Below are positions 14,893 through 23,431 of a stretch of DNA of 29,650 nucleotides, piece after piece (the first letter of the stretch is position 1; each line of letters starts with the position of its first letter). Position numbers and translations under genes: made by a program. The stretch lies in the NCBI GenBank assembly GCA_002360325.1, contig DEQG01000068.1, positions 38,411-68,060 on the forward strand. Reading direction: 5' to 3'. Source of the DNA: Salinicoccus sp. UBA3372. GTDB taxonomy: Bacteria > Bacillota > Bacilli > Staphylococcales > Salinicoccaceae. Below the pieces are notes generated by a model, which saw nothing but the letters and a program-made list of their open reading frames with translations, had not been told where the DNA came from and made no database searches.

Positions 14893-15816
14893 TTAGTATT
14901 CCTCCCTAAATCTTTTAGACACCCATTGGGAAATAATGTTCATTACAAATGTAAATATGAATAAAGTCATTCCTACAGCGAAAAGGCTGAAGTACAGCGA
15001 TGAACCGTATGCAGCATCACCTGAAGTGATCTGAACGATGAAGCCTGTCATCGTCTGCAATGATGATGTGATGTCAAAGCTCGCATTCGGCGTACTGCCC
15101 GCAGCGATCGATACAATCATCGTCTCCCCTATCGCCCTTGATACAGCCAGTACCACTGATGCTATTATTCCTGAGACAGCAGCAGGCAGCACAACTTTAA
15201 ATGTTGTTTCAAGTTTGGTTGCACCGAGACCCAGTGATCCTTCCCTTGTGGAATTTGGTACTGCGCTCATTGCATCCTCACTTAAGCTTGCAATCATCGG
15301 AATGATCATGATTCCTACAACAAGACCCGCACTGACGGCGTTATATAAAGATATGCCGCTATAAAGTGACTGAAGGACCGGTGTCACGAAGTTGATGGCG
15401 AAGAACCCGTAAACCACTGTAGGGATACCCGCAAGAACTTCAAGAATCGGTTTGATGATTTTCCTCACCCGTTCTGTGGCATACTCACTCAGGCAGATTG
15501 CGGCTCCAAGACCGACCGGTACGGCAAAAAGTGTTGCTATGACAACAACTTTCAGAGTCCCCATTACAAGTGCCCAGATTCCAAATTCCGGCTCAGCACC
15601 ATAAGGGCTCCAGTTTGCAGATGTGATGAAAGTCATGAAGGACTCCCTGCTGAAAAACTCCAAAGATTGGGATATAAGAGTATAAAGTATGCCTATAGTC
15701 GCTAAAATGGAAATGGAAGTAATAAGTAGTAGTATGACAGGAATCGCCTTTTCAGCGCTGGCACCTTTATTGGATTTATTTTTTTGAATCATTTCCTGAA
15801 TATTATAATTGCTCAT
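14893..15816 (-). CDS. pstC: Phosphate ABC transporter permease PstC
   Basis: This 307-residue protein is counted from ATG 15816. A GTG four codons upstream (15828) is unlikely because that GTGAGG is itself the ribosome binding site, 6 bases before the ATG. There are about six membrane spans and the EAA loop TREGSLGLGATKLETTFKVVLPAA. LAGIPTVVYGFFAI and SRAIGETMIVSIAAG mirror the PstA motifs. It pairs with PstA to form the channel. It is separated from pstS by a terminator hairpin that probably lowers its expression relative to the binding protein. Confidence 0.94.
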   Translation of the reverse strand: MSNYNIQEMIQKNKSNKGASAEKAIPVILLLITSISILATIGILYTLISQSLEFFSRESFMTFITSANWSPYGAEPEFGIWALVMGTLKVVVIATLFAVPVGLGAAICLSEYATERVRKIIKPILEVLAGIPTVVYGFFAINFVTPVLQSLYSGISLYNAVSAGLVVGIMIIPMIASLSEDAMSAVPNSTREGSLGLGATKLETTFKVVLPAAVSGIIASVVLAVSRAIGETMIVSIAAGSTPNASFDITSSLQTMTGFIVQITSGDAAYGSSLYFSLFAVGMTLFIFTFVMNIISQWVSKRFREEY

Positions 15817-15836
15817 GATTTGCCTCACTTTCAGTC

Positions 15837-15863
15837 AAAAAGGACGGGCATGGTTCCCCGTCC
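15837..15863 (-). terminator. Intercistronic terminator between pstS and pstC
   Basis: On the minus strand a 7-bp GC-rich stem GGACGGG / CCCGTCC with an 8-base loop and a T run, 23 bases after the pstS stop. It can act as a partial terminator or an mRNA-stabilising 3' hairpin, letting PstS be made in excess. Confidence 0.8.
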
Positions 15864-15886
15864 ATTGATACTATTCTGTATTATTA

Positions 15887-16921
15887 TTAGTTTCCAGTGT
15901 CCGGCAGTTTGTCATATTGTTCCTGTTGAGCATCTGCTTCAAGCGGAACATATCCAACTGCTTCAGCAGCTTCTGTTGAATTCACAATCACAAATTCGAA
16001 GAATGTATGCAATGTTTCATTGTTTTCCAAAGCTTCATTGCTTACATAAGAATAAAGTGGACGGGAAAGCGGGTATTCGAAGCTCATAACATTTTCGTTA
16101 GTCGGTTCTACTGCTTCCTCACTGTCAGGGCCTTGGATAGGTACAGCTTTTAACTGATCCTGGTTTTCAAGATAGAAAGCATATCCGAAGAATCCGACAG
16201 AGTTAGGGTCGCCGACTACTGATGACACTACCTGGTTTGTGTCTTGGATCAGCTCACCTTCAACACCCTCTTCATCCATCACTTCTTCATTGAAGAAATC
16301 GTGCGTTCCGTGTGACTGGTCAGGGCCGTATGCCGTGATCGGCTCATCCGGGAAATCTTCACGGACGTCAGACCAGCTGGAAGCTTCACCACTGTAGATT
16401 GTATTAAGTTCATCGAATGTCAATGAGTCAACGAAGTCATTTTCCTGGTTGACAGCAACTGTCAAGCCGTCAGTAGCGATTAACATTTCAGTATATTCAA
16501 CACCTGCATCTGCAAGCTGCTGTTCTTCTTCTTCAGCGATTGGACGTGATGCGTTAGCAAACTGAGCTGAACCGTCAATCAATGCACTGAAACCGGAACC
16601 TGTTCCGTTACCGCCAAGTTCAACCGGAATTTCATATTCTGAATTAAAATCTTCAACCAGTACGTTTAAAATCGGAAATACTGTTGATGAACCTTCTCCG
16701 ACGATCTGATCATCGTCTTCGTTAACATCACCTGTTACAGCAAGGTCACCGCCGCCTGATGCTCTTTCGTCTCCAGAACCCTCTTCAGTAGACACTTCGT
16801 CAGCTGAAGCGTCCTCTTCAGTTCCTTCCTCTGCAGACTCTTCTGTCCCGCCACCGCCGCAAGCAGCAAGAATGAACATCAAGCTCATAAGTAAAGCTGA
16901 TAGAAACAAGCTCTTCTTCAT
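15887..16921 (-). CDS. pstS: Phosphate-binding lipoprotein PstS
   Basis: This 344-residue lipoprotein has the signal peptide MKKSLFLSALLMSLMFILAAC with lipobox Cys21, so it is anchored on the outer face of the membrane. Residues 25-70 are a low-complexity acidic Glu/Ser/Gly/Asp linker. The binding domain then begins with VGEGSSTVFPI, and GGNGTGSGFSALIDG and ANASRPI supply phosphate contacts. DGLTVAVN and SHGTHDFF follow. Binding and delivery of phosphate to PstCA is the expected role. Transcription is very likely induced by PhoP under phosphate limitation, given the Pho boxes upstream. Confidence 0.96.
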   Translation of the reverse strand: MKKSLFLSALLMSLMFILAACGGGGTEESAEEGTEEDASADEVSTEEGSGDERASGGGDLAVTGDVNEDDDQIVGEGSSTVFPILNVLVEDFNSEYEIPVELGGNGTGSGFSALIDGSAQFANASRPIAEEEEQQLADAGVEYTEMLIATDGLTVAVNQENDFVDSLTFDELNTIYSGEASSWSDVREDFPDEPITAYGPDQSHGTHDFFNEEVMDEEGVEGELIQDTNQVVSSVVGDPNSVGFFGYAFYLENQDQLKAVPIQGPDSEEAVEPTNENVMSFEYPLSRPLYSYVSNEALENNETLHTFFEFVIVNSTEAAEAVGYVPLEADAQQEQYDKLPDTGN

Positions 16922-16960
16922 ACTATAATTCCTCCAATGTCAATGTAGTAACTGGTGTTA

Positions 16961-16988
16961 CATATATACAATAGCGGTTGAATGTAAA
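16961..16988 (-). promoter_or_regulatory. pstS core promoter
   Basis: On the minus strand a -10-like TATATG (16961-16966) lies 16 bp after a TTTACA (16983-16988), which can serve as a weak -35 and is also the last Pho-box unit. A weak core promoter is expected for an activator-dependent gene. Confidence 0.5.
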
Positions 16989-17021
16989 TGTGTAATTAAC
17001 TAATTGTAAAGATTGTGTAAA
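16983..17021 (-). promoter_or_regulatory. PhoP-binding Pho-box array upstream of pstS
   Basis: On the minus strand four hexamers repeat with an exact 11-base period: TTTACA (17016-17021), TTTACA (17005-17010), TTAATT (16994-16999) and TTTACA (16983-16988). Bacillus PhoP binds TT(A/T/C)ACA repeats separated by about 5 bases upstream of pst, so this is a textbook PhoP target just before the phosphate operon. Confidence 0.85.
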
Positions 17022-17035
17022 GTTGAAAATACATG

Positions 17036-17067
17036 AAAAAACCTTTTAGAATTTCTTCTAAAAGGTT
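17036..17067 (-). terminator. Terminator of the PBP gene
   Basis: A 12-bp perfect stem AACCTTTTAGAA with TTTC loop. On the minus strand six T follow the stem. The first stem bases include the stop codon of the PBP gene. Confidence 0.85.
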
Positions 17068-19258
17068 AGTATTCACCGTATTCAAGTTGTGGATAGAACC
17101 AGTCGGTATCATAGTTGAACGGTTCTTCTTCCTCGTGTCCATATTCAAGTTCATAAAATTTGTTGATTACATCCGCTCCAAAATACTGTGCCGGGAAAAA
17201 CGGTATAGTATATGGCATGTTAGGGAATATTACTGAAAATGCCATATCCGGGTCATCGTACGGCGCATATCCCAGGTATGTCTGGTTGAAGACATCGGTG
17301 CCGTCTTTGAAAGTTTCGGCCGTTCCGGTTTTCCCGGCAGCTTTCGGTTCGAGTTCATGATAGGCATCCCAGCCTGTGCCGTACCTGTTTGTCGACTGAT
17401 CATGAGTGTTGAAAACATCATAAAAACCGTTTTGCACCTGATCCCATTCCTGTTCTGAAATATCCACAGTATTCAGAACTGTAGGAGTAAATGATTTCAG
17501 GACAGGCCCTTCTTCATTCGTATCACTGCCCCGCACTTCTTTTGCAAGGTTAAGCTCCATCCGCTCACCACGTGTCGCAATTGTTGATACATACTGGCTC
17601 AACTGTAATGCAGAGTATGTATCATACTGCCCGATTGACAAGTACAGATAATTACTTGCAGGATATTGCCCGAAGTCAGGAGACAGGCCGGTCGCTTCAT
17701 TGGGAAGGTCGATCCCGGTGGACACACCCAGACCGAATTGATTCATGCCGTTTCTCAAAATCTGTCCGGCTTCAGTAATATCGTGCGGCAGTGACATATT
17801 GTCCGTATATTCCATTCCTGCAATACGGAGGGCTGTTTTATACATATAAACGTTGGAAGATACCATGAGAGCTTCCTGGTCATCTATAGGAATTTGTGAT
17901 TCCCGGTTGAAGAATGATGTCCTTGGATTACTGTCACCACTGAAGTTGAGCGGTTCATCCAGCATGACCTCGCCGGCTTCAAGAACATCTTCCTGATATC
18001 CTGTAATGATTGTTGCCGCTTTGGTGGAAGATCCCGGAACAAACGTTGAAGTCAGTGTTCCATAATGATAATCAACAATCTCACCTTCATCGTCGATCTG
18101 TTTTCCGACCATTGCAAGGACATCTCCGTTATCCGGGTCCTGTACCGCCAACAGTACAGTGTCCAGATGTTCGGGTATGATTGTATAATCTATGTCGCCC
18201 GTCACTTCATTTCTTTCCGTAATCTCTTCAGCAAGTCGTCTGAGTGAAGTCAGATGATGTTCAGCCAGTTCTTCAAGTTCAAGCTGCAGTTCAATATCTA
18301 TGGATAAATAAAGGTCATCACCCGGCTTGCCGCTTTCAACAGTTTCCTGGCTGATAATGCGCCCGGATTTATCCGTCGAATATTTGACCTGTTCTTTATC
18401 ACCTTGAAGCACATCTTCATACTGATACTCGAGGTAAGTTTTACCTACCCTGTCATTTCTCGAATAGCCTCTTGATAAGTAGTCTTCAAGCAGCTCTCTC
18501 GGCAGACCTTCATCCGGTGAAGACACTTCTCCAAAAACGGTTTTTAAAGTGTCGTCATAAGGATAGTGTCTGTCCCAGTCCATGCCTGTGGAGATACCTT
18601 CGAGTTCTTCCAGTACTGAATTGACACTTGCAAACTCCTCTTCCGTGACATCTTCATTTTTTATGACCACCGGGTTCAATTCTGGCGCGTTCGCCATCTC
18701 TACATAAATCCCGAGAGTATTTAAATCTTCATCTGATAATATACTGTCGACAAATTCTTCATCCGCCCTGTTATAAAATTCTTCATTGAATTCCGAACGG
18801 CTGATGTTCCCGTCTTCCAGCAAAGTGGATTCATCACTCATCAGTGAACTCATTTCATCTGGATAGTTATTGATTATGAAGTCCTGTTTGTCTCTTAAAG
18901 AGATTGATTCGACATCCATCTGTATGTAGTCGCTCAATTCAGTGGCAACATCCATGATTTCTGAAGTATTCATATTTCTGTGCCTTGTGAAATAAATGGC
19001 GGGTCTGGACTCGTTGCCTACAAGCAGATTGCCATTACGGTCATATATTTCCCCGCGCGGTACACTCTGATTGATTTCAACATACTGCGCATTTTCTATT
19101 TCTTCCTGATATTCGTCACCTTGCACTATCTGAAGGTAACCGAGCCTTAAAATAAGCAGCAGACACAATATGAATATGACTATGATAACAAGATTGATTC
19201 TGCTTTTTAACGTTTGTCTGTTAATTGCTTCGAGGCTTTTGACTTTTGCTCTTTTCAA
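17066..19258 (-). CDS. Class B penicillin-binding protein (transpeptidase), PBP3/PbpA type
   Basis: This 730-residue peptidoglycan transpeptidase is anchored by one N-terminal membrane helix (about residues 22-43). A pedestal/dimerisation domain begins PRGEIYDRNGNLL. The transpeptidase domain carries SSTK with catalytic Ser410, SSN at 467-469 and KTG at 643-645. There is no PASTA repeat. In S. aureus the pbp3 gene lies next to sodA, and in B. subtilis pbpA lies next to sodA and pst; both support this assignment. The start is TTG at 19256-19258, with AAGGA 10 bases upstream; an ATG in that leader is out of frame. At 730 residues it is slightly longer than S. aureus PBP3. Confidence 0.93.
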   Translation of the reverse strand: MKRAKVKSLEAINRQTLKSRINLVIIVIFILCLLLILRLGYLQIVQGDEYQEEIENAQYVEINQSVPRGEIYDRNGNLLVGNESRPAIYFTRHRNMNTSEIMDVATELSDYIQMDVESISLRDKQDFIINNYPDEMSSLMSDESTLLEDGNISRSEFNEEFYNRADEEFVDSILSDEDLNTLGIYVEMANAPELNPVVIKNEDVTEEEFASVNSVLEELEGISTGMDWDRHYPYDDTLKTVFGEVSSPDEGLPRELLEDYLSRGYSRNDRVGKTYLEYQYEDVLQGDKEQVKYSTDKSGRIISQETVESGKPGDDLYLSIDIELQLELEELAEHHLTSLRRLAEEITERNEVTGDIDYTIIPEHLDTVLLAVQDPDNGDVLAMVGKQIDDEGEIVDYHYGTLTSTFVPGSSTKAATIITGYQEDVLEAGEVMLDEPLNFSGDSNPRTSFFNRESQIPIDDQEALMVSSNVYMYKTALRIAGMEYTDNMSLPHDITEAGQILRNGMNQFGLGVSTGIDLPNEATGLSPDFGQYPASNYLYLSIGQYDTYSALQLSQYVSTIATRGERMELNLAKEVRGSDTNEEGPVLKSFTPTVLNTVDISEQEWDQVQNGFYDVFNTHDQSTNRYGTGWDAYHELEPKAAGKTGTAETFKDGTDVFNQTYLGYAPYDDPDMAFSVIFPNMPYTIPFFPAQYFGADVINKFYELEYGHEEEEPFNYDTDWFYPQLEYGEY

Positions 19259-19302
19259 TAGACTTCATTCCTTAACCCATAAAAAAATACTAACGTTATT
19301 TT

Positions 19303-19311
19303 ATCATAGCA
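19303..19311 (-). promoter_or_regulatory. Extended -10 element for the PBP gene
   Basis: On the minus strand TGCTATGAT, an extended -10, lies about 45 bases before the TTG start. The -35 position overlaps the T run of the sodA terminator and is weak. Confidence 0.4.
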
Positions 19312-19327
19312 GATGATTTATAGATAT

Positions 19328-19355
19328 AAAAAAGACGGGAACAGAGTCCCGTCTT
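19328..19355 (-). terminator. Terminator after sodA
   Basis: On the minus strand a 9-bp stem AAGACGGGA / TCCCGTCTT with a 6-base loop and six T. Confidence 0.9.
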
Positions 19356-19369
19356 GTTATTAAATATTA

Positions 19370-19972
19370 TTATTTTGCATTTTTGTAAAGTTCGTTTACT
19401 TTGTCCCAGTTGACAGCATTCCAGAATGCTTTAAGGTATTCAGGACGTTTGTTCTGATACTTGAGGTAATACGCATGCTCCCATACGTCTACACCAAGGA
19501 TAGGTGTTTTACCATCAGTGATCGGGTTATCCTGGTTTGGAGTTCCAACAATTTCAAGTTCTCCGTTATTGACAACTAACCAAGCCCAGCCTGAACCGAA
19601 TTGGCCAGCACCAGCTGCTTCAAATTTTTCTTTGAAAGCATCCAATGAACCGAATTTTGATTCGATTGCATCTTTTACTTCTCCGTTAGCTTCAGAAGCA
19701 TCAGGAGTTAACATTTGCCAGAAGAGTGAGTGGTTGTAATGTCCACCACCATTGTTGCGAACTGCAGTTTTGATGTCTTCGGGTACTGAATTTAAATTTT
19801 TGATTACTTCTTCGATATCTTTTGATTCTAAATCCGTGCCTTTCACTGCATCGTTCAACTTAGTGACATAAGTGTTATGGTGCTTAGAATGGTGAATTTC
19901 CATAGTTTCTTTGTCAATGTGTGGTTCCAATGCATCATATGCATAAGGTAATTCTGGTAGTTCAAAAGCCAT
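19370..19972 (-). CDS. sodA: Superoxide dismutase, Mn/Fe family
   Basis: This 200-residue enzyme converts superoxide to peroxide and oxygen. The four metal ligands are visible: His in [12 protein letters not shown] (near residue 27), His in HYNHSLFW (near 81), and Asp and His in DVWEHAYY (near 162 and 166). [12 protein letters not shown] and GTPNQDNP are consistent with manganese use, though metal choice cannot be settled from sequence. It is monocistronic, with its own promoter and terminator. The neighbour PBP gene matches the staphylococcal order. Confidence 0.96.
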   Translation of the reverse strand: MAFELPELPYAYDALEPHIDKETMEIHHSKHHNTYVTKLNDAVKGTDLESKDIEEVIKNLNSVPEDIKTAVRNNGGGHYNHSLFWQMLTPDASEANGEVKDAIESKFGSLDAFKEKFEAAGAGQFGSGWAWLVVNNGELEIVGTPNQDNPITDGKTPILGVDVWEHAYYLKYQNKRPEYLKAFWNAVNWDKVNELYKNAK

Positions 19973-20006
19973 AGTTAATTCGCCTCCAATTAGATTTTAC
20001 ATATTA

Positions 20007-20035
20007 AATATAACAATTCACTGGTCGAATAACAA
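20007..20035 (-). promoter_or_regulatory. Promoter of sodA
   Basis: On the minus strand -35 TTGTTA (20030-20035), 17 bp, -10 TATATT (20007-20012), about 35 bases before the start codon. Confidence 0.6.
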
Positions 20036-20045
20036 ATGAATTGTT

Positions 20046-20078
20046 TACCATACTGGTATTATCATACCTTTGTATGAT
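20046..20078. repeat. Overlapping inverted repeats between sodA and ispG
   Basis: Three overlapping dyads share ATAC/GTAT half-sites: TACCA-N3-TGGTA (20046-20058), GGTAT-N4-ATACC (20055-20068) and ATCATAC-N4-GTATGAT (20061-20078). They lie just upstream of the sodA -35. They may be a multi-site operator or a hairpin; I know no matching regulator. Confidence 0.6.
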
Positions 20079-20149
20079 CTATCTTAAACATTCTGATGAA
20101 AACGCGTGTGCTCTGATAAAATAAATAAATAAATTAATAAAGCGAAGTA

Positions 20150-20179
20150 GTTACATTTCATGATTAAATTTAGTATAAT
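20150..20179 (+). promoter_or_regulatory. Promoter of ispG
   Basis: A perfect -10 TATAAT (20174-20179), 18 bp after a -35-like GTTACA (20150-20155), about 40 bases before the start codon. Confidence 0.6.
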
Positions 20180-20221
20180 AGCAAATGATTTAAGAAAGTA
20201 TTTATATTAAGGAGTTTGGAT

Positions 20222-21337
20222 ATGTCTGAAATTATACATCGTACTAAAACACGACAGGTAAAAGTCGGCGACTTGACTATTGGCGGTGAAGACCAGATTG
20301 TCATTCAAAGCATGACAACGACTAAAACACATGATGTGGAAGCTACAGTTGAGGAAATACACCGTTTAGAGGAAGCCGGATGTCAGATTGTTCGAGTGGC
20401 ATGCCCGAAAGAAGAGGATGCTTTAGCAATCCCTGAAATTAAAAAGCAGATTAATATACCTTTAGTTGTAGATATACATTTTGACTATAAGCTCGCACTT
20501 CTTGCTGTTGAGGGCGGCGCGGATAAAATCCGTATCAATCCTGGTAACATCGGACGCCGTGAGCGCGTTGAAGAAGTTGTAAAAGCATGTAAAGCAAAAG
20601 GAATACCGATTCGTATCGGAGTAAACGCAGGAAGTCTTGAAAGACACATCATAGAGAAACATGGTTTCCCTACTGCAGATGGTATGGTGGAAAGTGCACT
20701 GCACCACATTAAGATACTTGAAGATCTTGATTTCCACGATATCATCGTTTCGATGAAAGCTTCTGATGTCAATCTTGCAATCGAAGCATATACAAAAGCG
20801 GCTAAATCATTTGATTATCCGCTGCATTTGGGTATTACCGAAAGTGGAACATTATTTGCCGGAACTGTTAAAAGTGCTGCAGGACTCGGCGCAATTATTT
20901 CACAGGGCATGGGGAATACGCTCAGAATTTCATTATCAGCCGATCCTGTAGAAGAAGTTAAAGTTGCAAAAGAGCTGTTGAAATCATACGGCCTTGCAAG
21001 TAATGCAGCAACACTGATTGCCTGCCCTACATGCGGACGTATAGAAATAGACTTGATTTCGATTGCAAACGAAGTTGAAGAGTACATTTCAAAAATCCAG
21101 GCACCGATCAAAGTCGCTGTACTCGGCTGTGCAGTTAACGGTCCCGGAGAAGCCCGTGAAGCGGATATCGGCATTGCCGGCGGACGCGACGAAGGATTGC
21201 TCTTCATGCACGGTGAAACCGTCAGAAAAGTGCCCGAGGAAACAATGGTTGATGAGCTTAAGAAAGAAATTGATATTCTTGCAGAAGCGCATTATGAAAA
21301 AGAACGTAAAGCTAAAGAGGAAGCTGCAAGTAAATAA
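20222..21337 (+). CDS. ispG: 4-hydroxy-3-methylbut-2-enyl diphosphate synthase (MEP pathway)
   Basis: This 371-residue iron-sulfur enzyme (GcpE) reductively opens methylerythritol cyclodiphosphate to HMBPP, the penultimate step of the MEP isoprenoid pathway. An N-terminal TIM barrel carries [34 protein letters not shown] and [10 protein letters not shown]. The C-terminal cluster domain has Cys268 and Cys271 (CPTCGR), Cys303 (GCAVNGPGE) and Glu310. The start is ATG 20222, with GGAG 7 bases upstream; a TTG two codons earlier lies too close to it. It stands alone on the plus strand with its own promoter and terminator, between sodA and zur. S. aureus uses the mevalonate pathway and lacks this gene. 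Confidence 0.96.
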   Translation: MSEIIHRTKTRQVKVGDLTIGGEDQIVIQSMTTTKTHDVEATVEEIHRLEEAGCQIVRVACPKEEDALAIPEIKKQINIPLVVDIHFDYKLALLAVEGGADKIRINPGNIGRRERVEEVVKACKAKGIPIRIGVNAGSLERHIIEKHGFPTADGMVESALHHIKILEDLDFHDIIVSMKASDVNLAIEAYTKAAKSFDYPLHLGITESGTLFAGTVKSAAGLGAIISQGMGNTLRISLSADPVEEVKVAKELLKSYGLASNAATLIACPTCGRIEIDLISIANEVEEYISKIQAPIKVAVLGCAVNGPGEAREADIGIAGGRDEGLLFMHGETVRKVPEETMVDELKKEIDILAEAHYEKERKAKEEAASK

Positions 21338-21342
21338 GATAT

Positions 21343-21382
21343 AAAAAGAAGGGATATTCCTGATGGAATATCCCTTCTTTTT
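21343..21382. terminator. Bidirectional terminator between ispG and zur
   Basis: A long perfect stem of 18 bp (AAAAAGAAGGGATATTCC) with TGAT loop. The right arm reaches the zur stop codon (21381-21383). Confidence 0.93.
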
Positions 21383-21794
21383 ACTTACAGCCGGCACATA
21401 GACCGTACAGTTCCACTTTATGATTGGTAATTTCGACATCTTCAAGTTCATTCTGCCACGTATCTACCGGGCAGTAATGTATCACTTTAGTGTTGCCGCA
21501 CTCTTCACAGATGAAATGATGGTGGTGATGGTCTGAACACGAGATTTTAAACTGCATCTCACCTTCGAAGTTTGTGTTTTCCAAAACCTCGATTTCTTTC
21601 AAAGTGTAAAGATTCCGGTAAATAGTATCATAGCTTAAACTCGGATAAATTTTATGAAGCTGCTCCTGAACTTCCTTGGCACTTAAATAACGGTTTTCAT
21701 TCAAAAACAATTCAATCATAGTCATTCTTTTTTCAGTTACTTTTAGACCATGATCTCTCAATTTCACTTTATACTTCTTGAGCTCTGCTGCCAT
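21381..21794 (-). CDS. zur: Fur-family zinc uptake regulator Zur
   Basis: This 137-residue DNA-binding repressor has an N-terminal winged helix (LKVTEKRMTMIELFL, then the recognition region YPSLSYDTIYRNLYTL). The C-terminal metal and dimerisation domain has a His-rich SDHHHHHFICEECG and a final CAGC that completes the structural zinc site. Its position in the znuC-znuB-zur operon, and Zur-like boxes at the operon promoter, favour Zur over Fur or PerR. It would shut off zinc uptake, including its own synthesis, when zinc is ample. It overlaps znuB by 26 bases. S. aureus has the same order. Confidence 0.9.
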   Translation of the reverse strand: MAAELKKYKVKLRDHGLKVTEKRMTMIELFLNENRYLSAKEVQEQLHKIYPSLSYDTIYRNLYTLKEIEVLENTNFEGEMQFKISCSDHHHHHFICEECGNTKVIHYCPVDTWQNELEDVEITNHKVELYGLCAGCK

Positions 21795-22620
21795 TTCTAC
21801 TCACCCCTAATCGATTTAATAAGATTGTTCCCAGCAAGATTAATATTGAGACTAAGACAATCGTACCGCCTGGAGAAATGTTTAGATGGAAACTTAGGAA
21901 TAAACCGATGATTACAGCTGTTTCGCCGAATATCACACTGACGATCATAAGCTGCTTGAAACTCGACGTTATCCTCATCGCACTTGCTACCGGGAGCGTC
22001 ATCAATGCACTGACCAGCAATATTCCCACTATACGCATGGATGCACTGATGACCAGGGCAACCACAATAATGAAGGCGACATAAATCCATTTGTTTATGT
22101 TCATTACATTCGCATATTCTTCATCAAATGAGACCATGAATAATTCTTTATACAGAAAGAATATGAAAAGAATGACTATGAGGCCGATTCCTGCAATAAG
22201 CAGAAGATCATTGATGCTCACAGCACTGATGCTGCCGAACAGATAGCCGAAAAGATCCTGGTTGAAACCGTCTGCCAGTGACAGAAATACGATACCTATC
22301 GCGATACCAAGACTCATTATTATTGGAATCGCAAGTTCCTGGTAATGCTTATAGACAGATCTGAGCCTCTCTATGCCGAGCGCGCCCATGATTGAAAATA
22401 TGATGCCGGTGATCAAAGGATTGATGGTGACAGCAAATATGGAAGACAGATAGACACCGAATGCAATGCCGCCCAGAGTGACATGACTGAGCGCATCGGC
22501 AATCAATGACAGTCTTCTGATGACTATGAATGTCCCGACAAGCGGGGCTATCAGTCCTGCGATGACACCGCTGATGAAAGAATATCTTATGAATTCATAC
22601 TCAAACAGGGCCTGAATCAT
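21769..22620 (-). CDS. znuB: Zinc ABC transporter permease ZnuB
   Basis: This 283-residue integral membrane protein of the ABC-3 family has about eight hydrophobic helices. The cytoplasmic coupling segment VIRRLSLIADALSHVTLGGIAFG is near residue 35, and VSASMRIVGILLVSALMTLPVASAM is in the second half. The start at ATG 22620 overlaps the znuC stop (ATGA) and lies 8 bases after GGGAG; a GTG three codons earlier is less likely. No solute-binding protein gene is nearby, so the zinc-binding partner must be encoded elsewhere. Confidence 0.93.
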   Translation of the reverse strand: MIQALFEYEFIRYSFISGVIAGLIAPLVGTFIVIRRLSLIADALSHVTLGGIAFGVYLSSIFAVTINPLITGIIFSIMGALGIERLRSVYKHYQELAIPIIMSLGIAIGIVFLSLADGFNQDLFGYLFGSISAVSINDLLLIAGIGLIVILFIFFLYKELFMVSFDEEYANVMNINKWIYVAFIIVVALVISASMRIVGILLVSALMTLPVASAMRITSSFKQLMIVSVIFGETAVIIGLFLSFHLNISPGGTIVLVSILILLGTILLNRLGVSRNGSRAQEV

Positions 22621-23399
22621 ACACAGCACTCCCTATCGTGATCATGACTGACAAGCTGCAGAGGGAAACCATAAATTTTGGACAGTTCAGCCTCCCCGAG
22701 ATTTTTGAATTCATGGTTTGTACCATGGAAATGCAGGTGGCCGTTCAGACAGGCTACTTCATTCGCATGATCTACAACTACCCCGATATCATGCGTCACT
22801 AATAGTATGGTGACCGACTGTTCCTTCAATTTTAACAGTACATCGTAAAACTCTTTGACATGCTGGTTGTCAATACCGACTGTCGGCTCGTCCAGAACCA
22901 GTATGGAGGGACGGTTGATCAATGCTCTTGCGATGAATACACGCTGGGTCTGCCCCCCTGATAATGAAGAGATATTCTTATCTTTCAAATCCCGGATATC
23001 CAACAGTTCGAGCACTTCTTCCAGTCTCTTCTTATCCTTCCTGGAAAATCTGTTGAACAGTCCCTTTTGTTTTGTCAGCCCGCTTAAAATCACTTCACTC
23101 ACCGAAGCTGGAAAACCTTTGGCAAAACTGTTCGATTTCTGTGAGACATATCCGATTTCCTGCCAGCTTGCATATTTCTGGTAATTGTCTCCTTTAATAT
23201 AAATTTCACCTTCCTGGGGTTTCATAACGCCAAGAATCAATTTGATCAATGTGGTTTTACCCGAACCATTCGGACCGACCAGAGCAACAAAGTCGCCTTT
23301 ATCAATCTTTAAATTAATATTTTTCAGGGCCGGAGTATGTTCTAATTTATCTTTATAAGTATATGAAATGTTTTTTAATTCAAAGATTGCTTCAGACAT
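22617..23399 (-). CDS. znuC: Zinc ABC transporter ATPase ZnuC
   Basis: This 260-residue ATPase energises ZnuB. Walker A GPNGSGKTT, Q-loop YVSQKSNSFAKGFPASV, signature LSGGQTQR, Walker B ILVLDEPTVGID and switch His in LLVTHDIG are visible. The C-terminus ends with a His/Cys-rich stretch, QLVSHDHDRECCV, which could bind metal. It is the first gene of the operon, behind AAAGGAG and a promoter with Zur-like boxes. Zinc rather than manganese is inferred from zur in the same operon. Confidence 0.93.
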   Translation of the reverse strand: MSEAIFELKNISYTYKDKLEHTPALKNINLKIDKGDFVALVGPNGSGKTTLIKLILGVMKPQEGEIYIKGDNYQKYASWQEIGYVSQKSNSFAKGFPASVSEVILSGLTKQKGLFNRFSRKDKKRLEEVLELLDIRDLKDKNISSLSGGQTQRVFIARALINRPSILVLDEPTVGIDNQHVKEFYDVLLKLKEQSVTILLVTHDIGVVVDHANEVACLNGHLHFHGTNHEFKNLGEAELSKIYGFPLQLVSHDHDRECCV

Positions 23400-23431
23400 T
23401 CATTTCGCTCCTTTAAAATTATAATCATCTT

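Noticed and set aside
17036..17067. Terminator of a plus-strand transcript
   Set aside because: No plus-strand gene ends here; the T run and the stop codon fit the minus-strand PBP gene.
20061..20078. Small terminator or RNA gene at the ATCATAC/GTATGAT repeat
   Set aside because: The stem is short and AT-rich, there is no T run, and no gene ends nearby; an operator-like repeat is the more cautious description.
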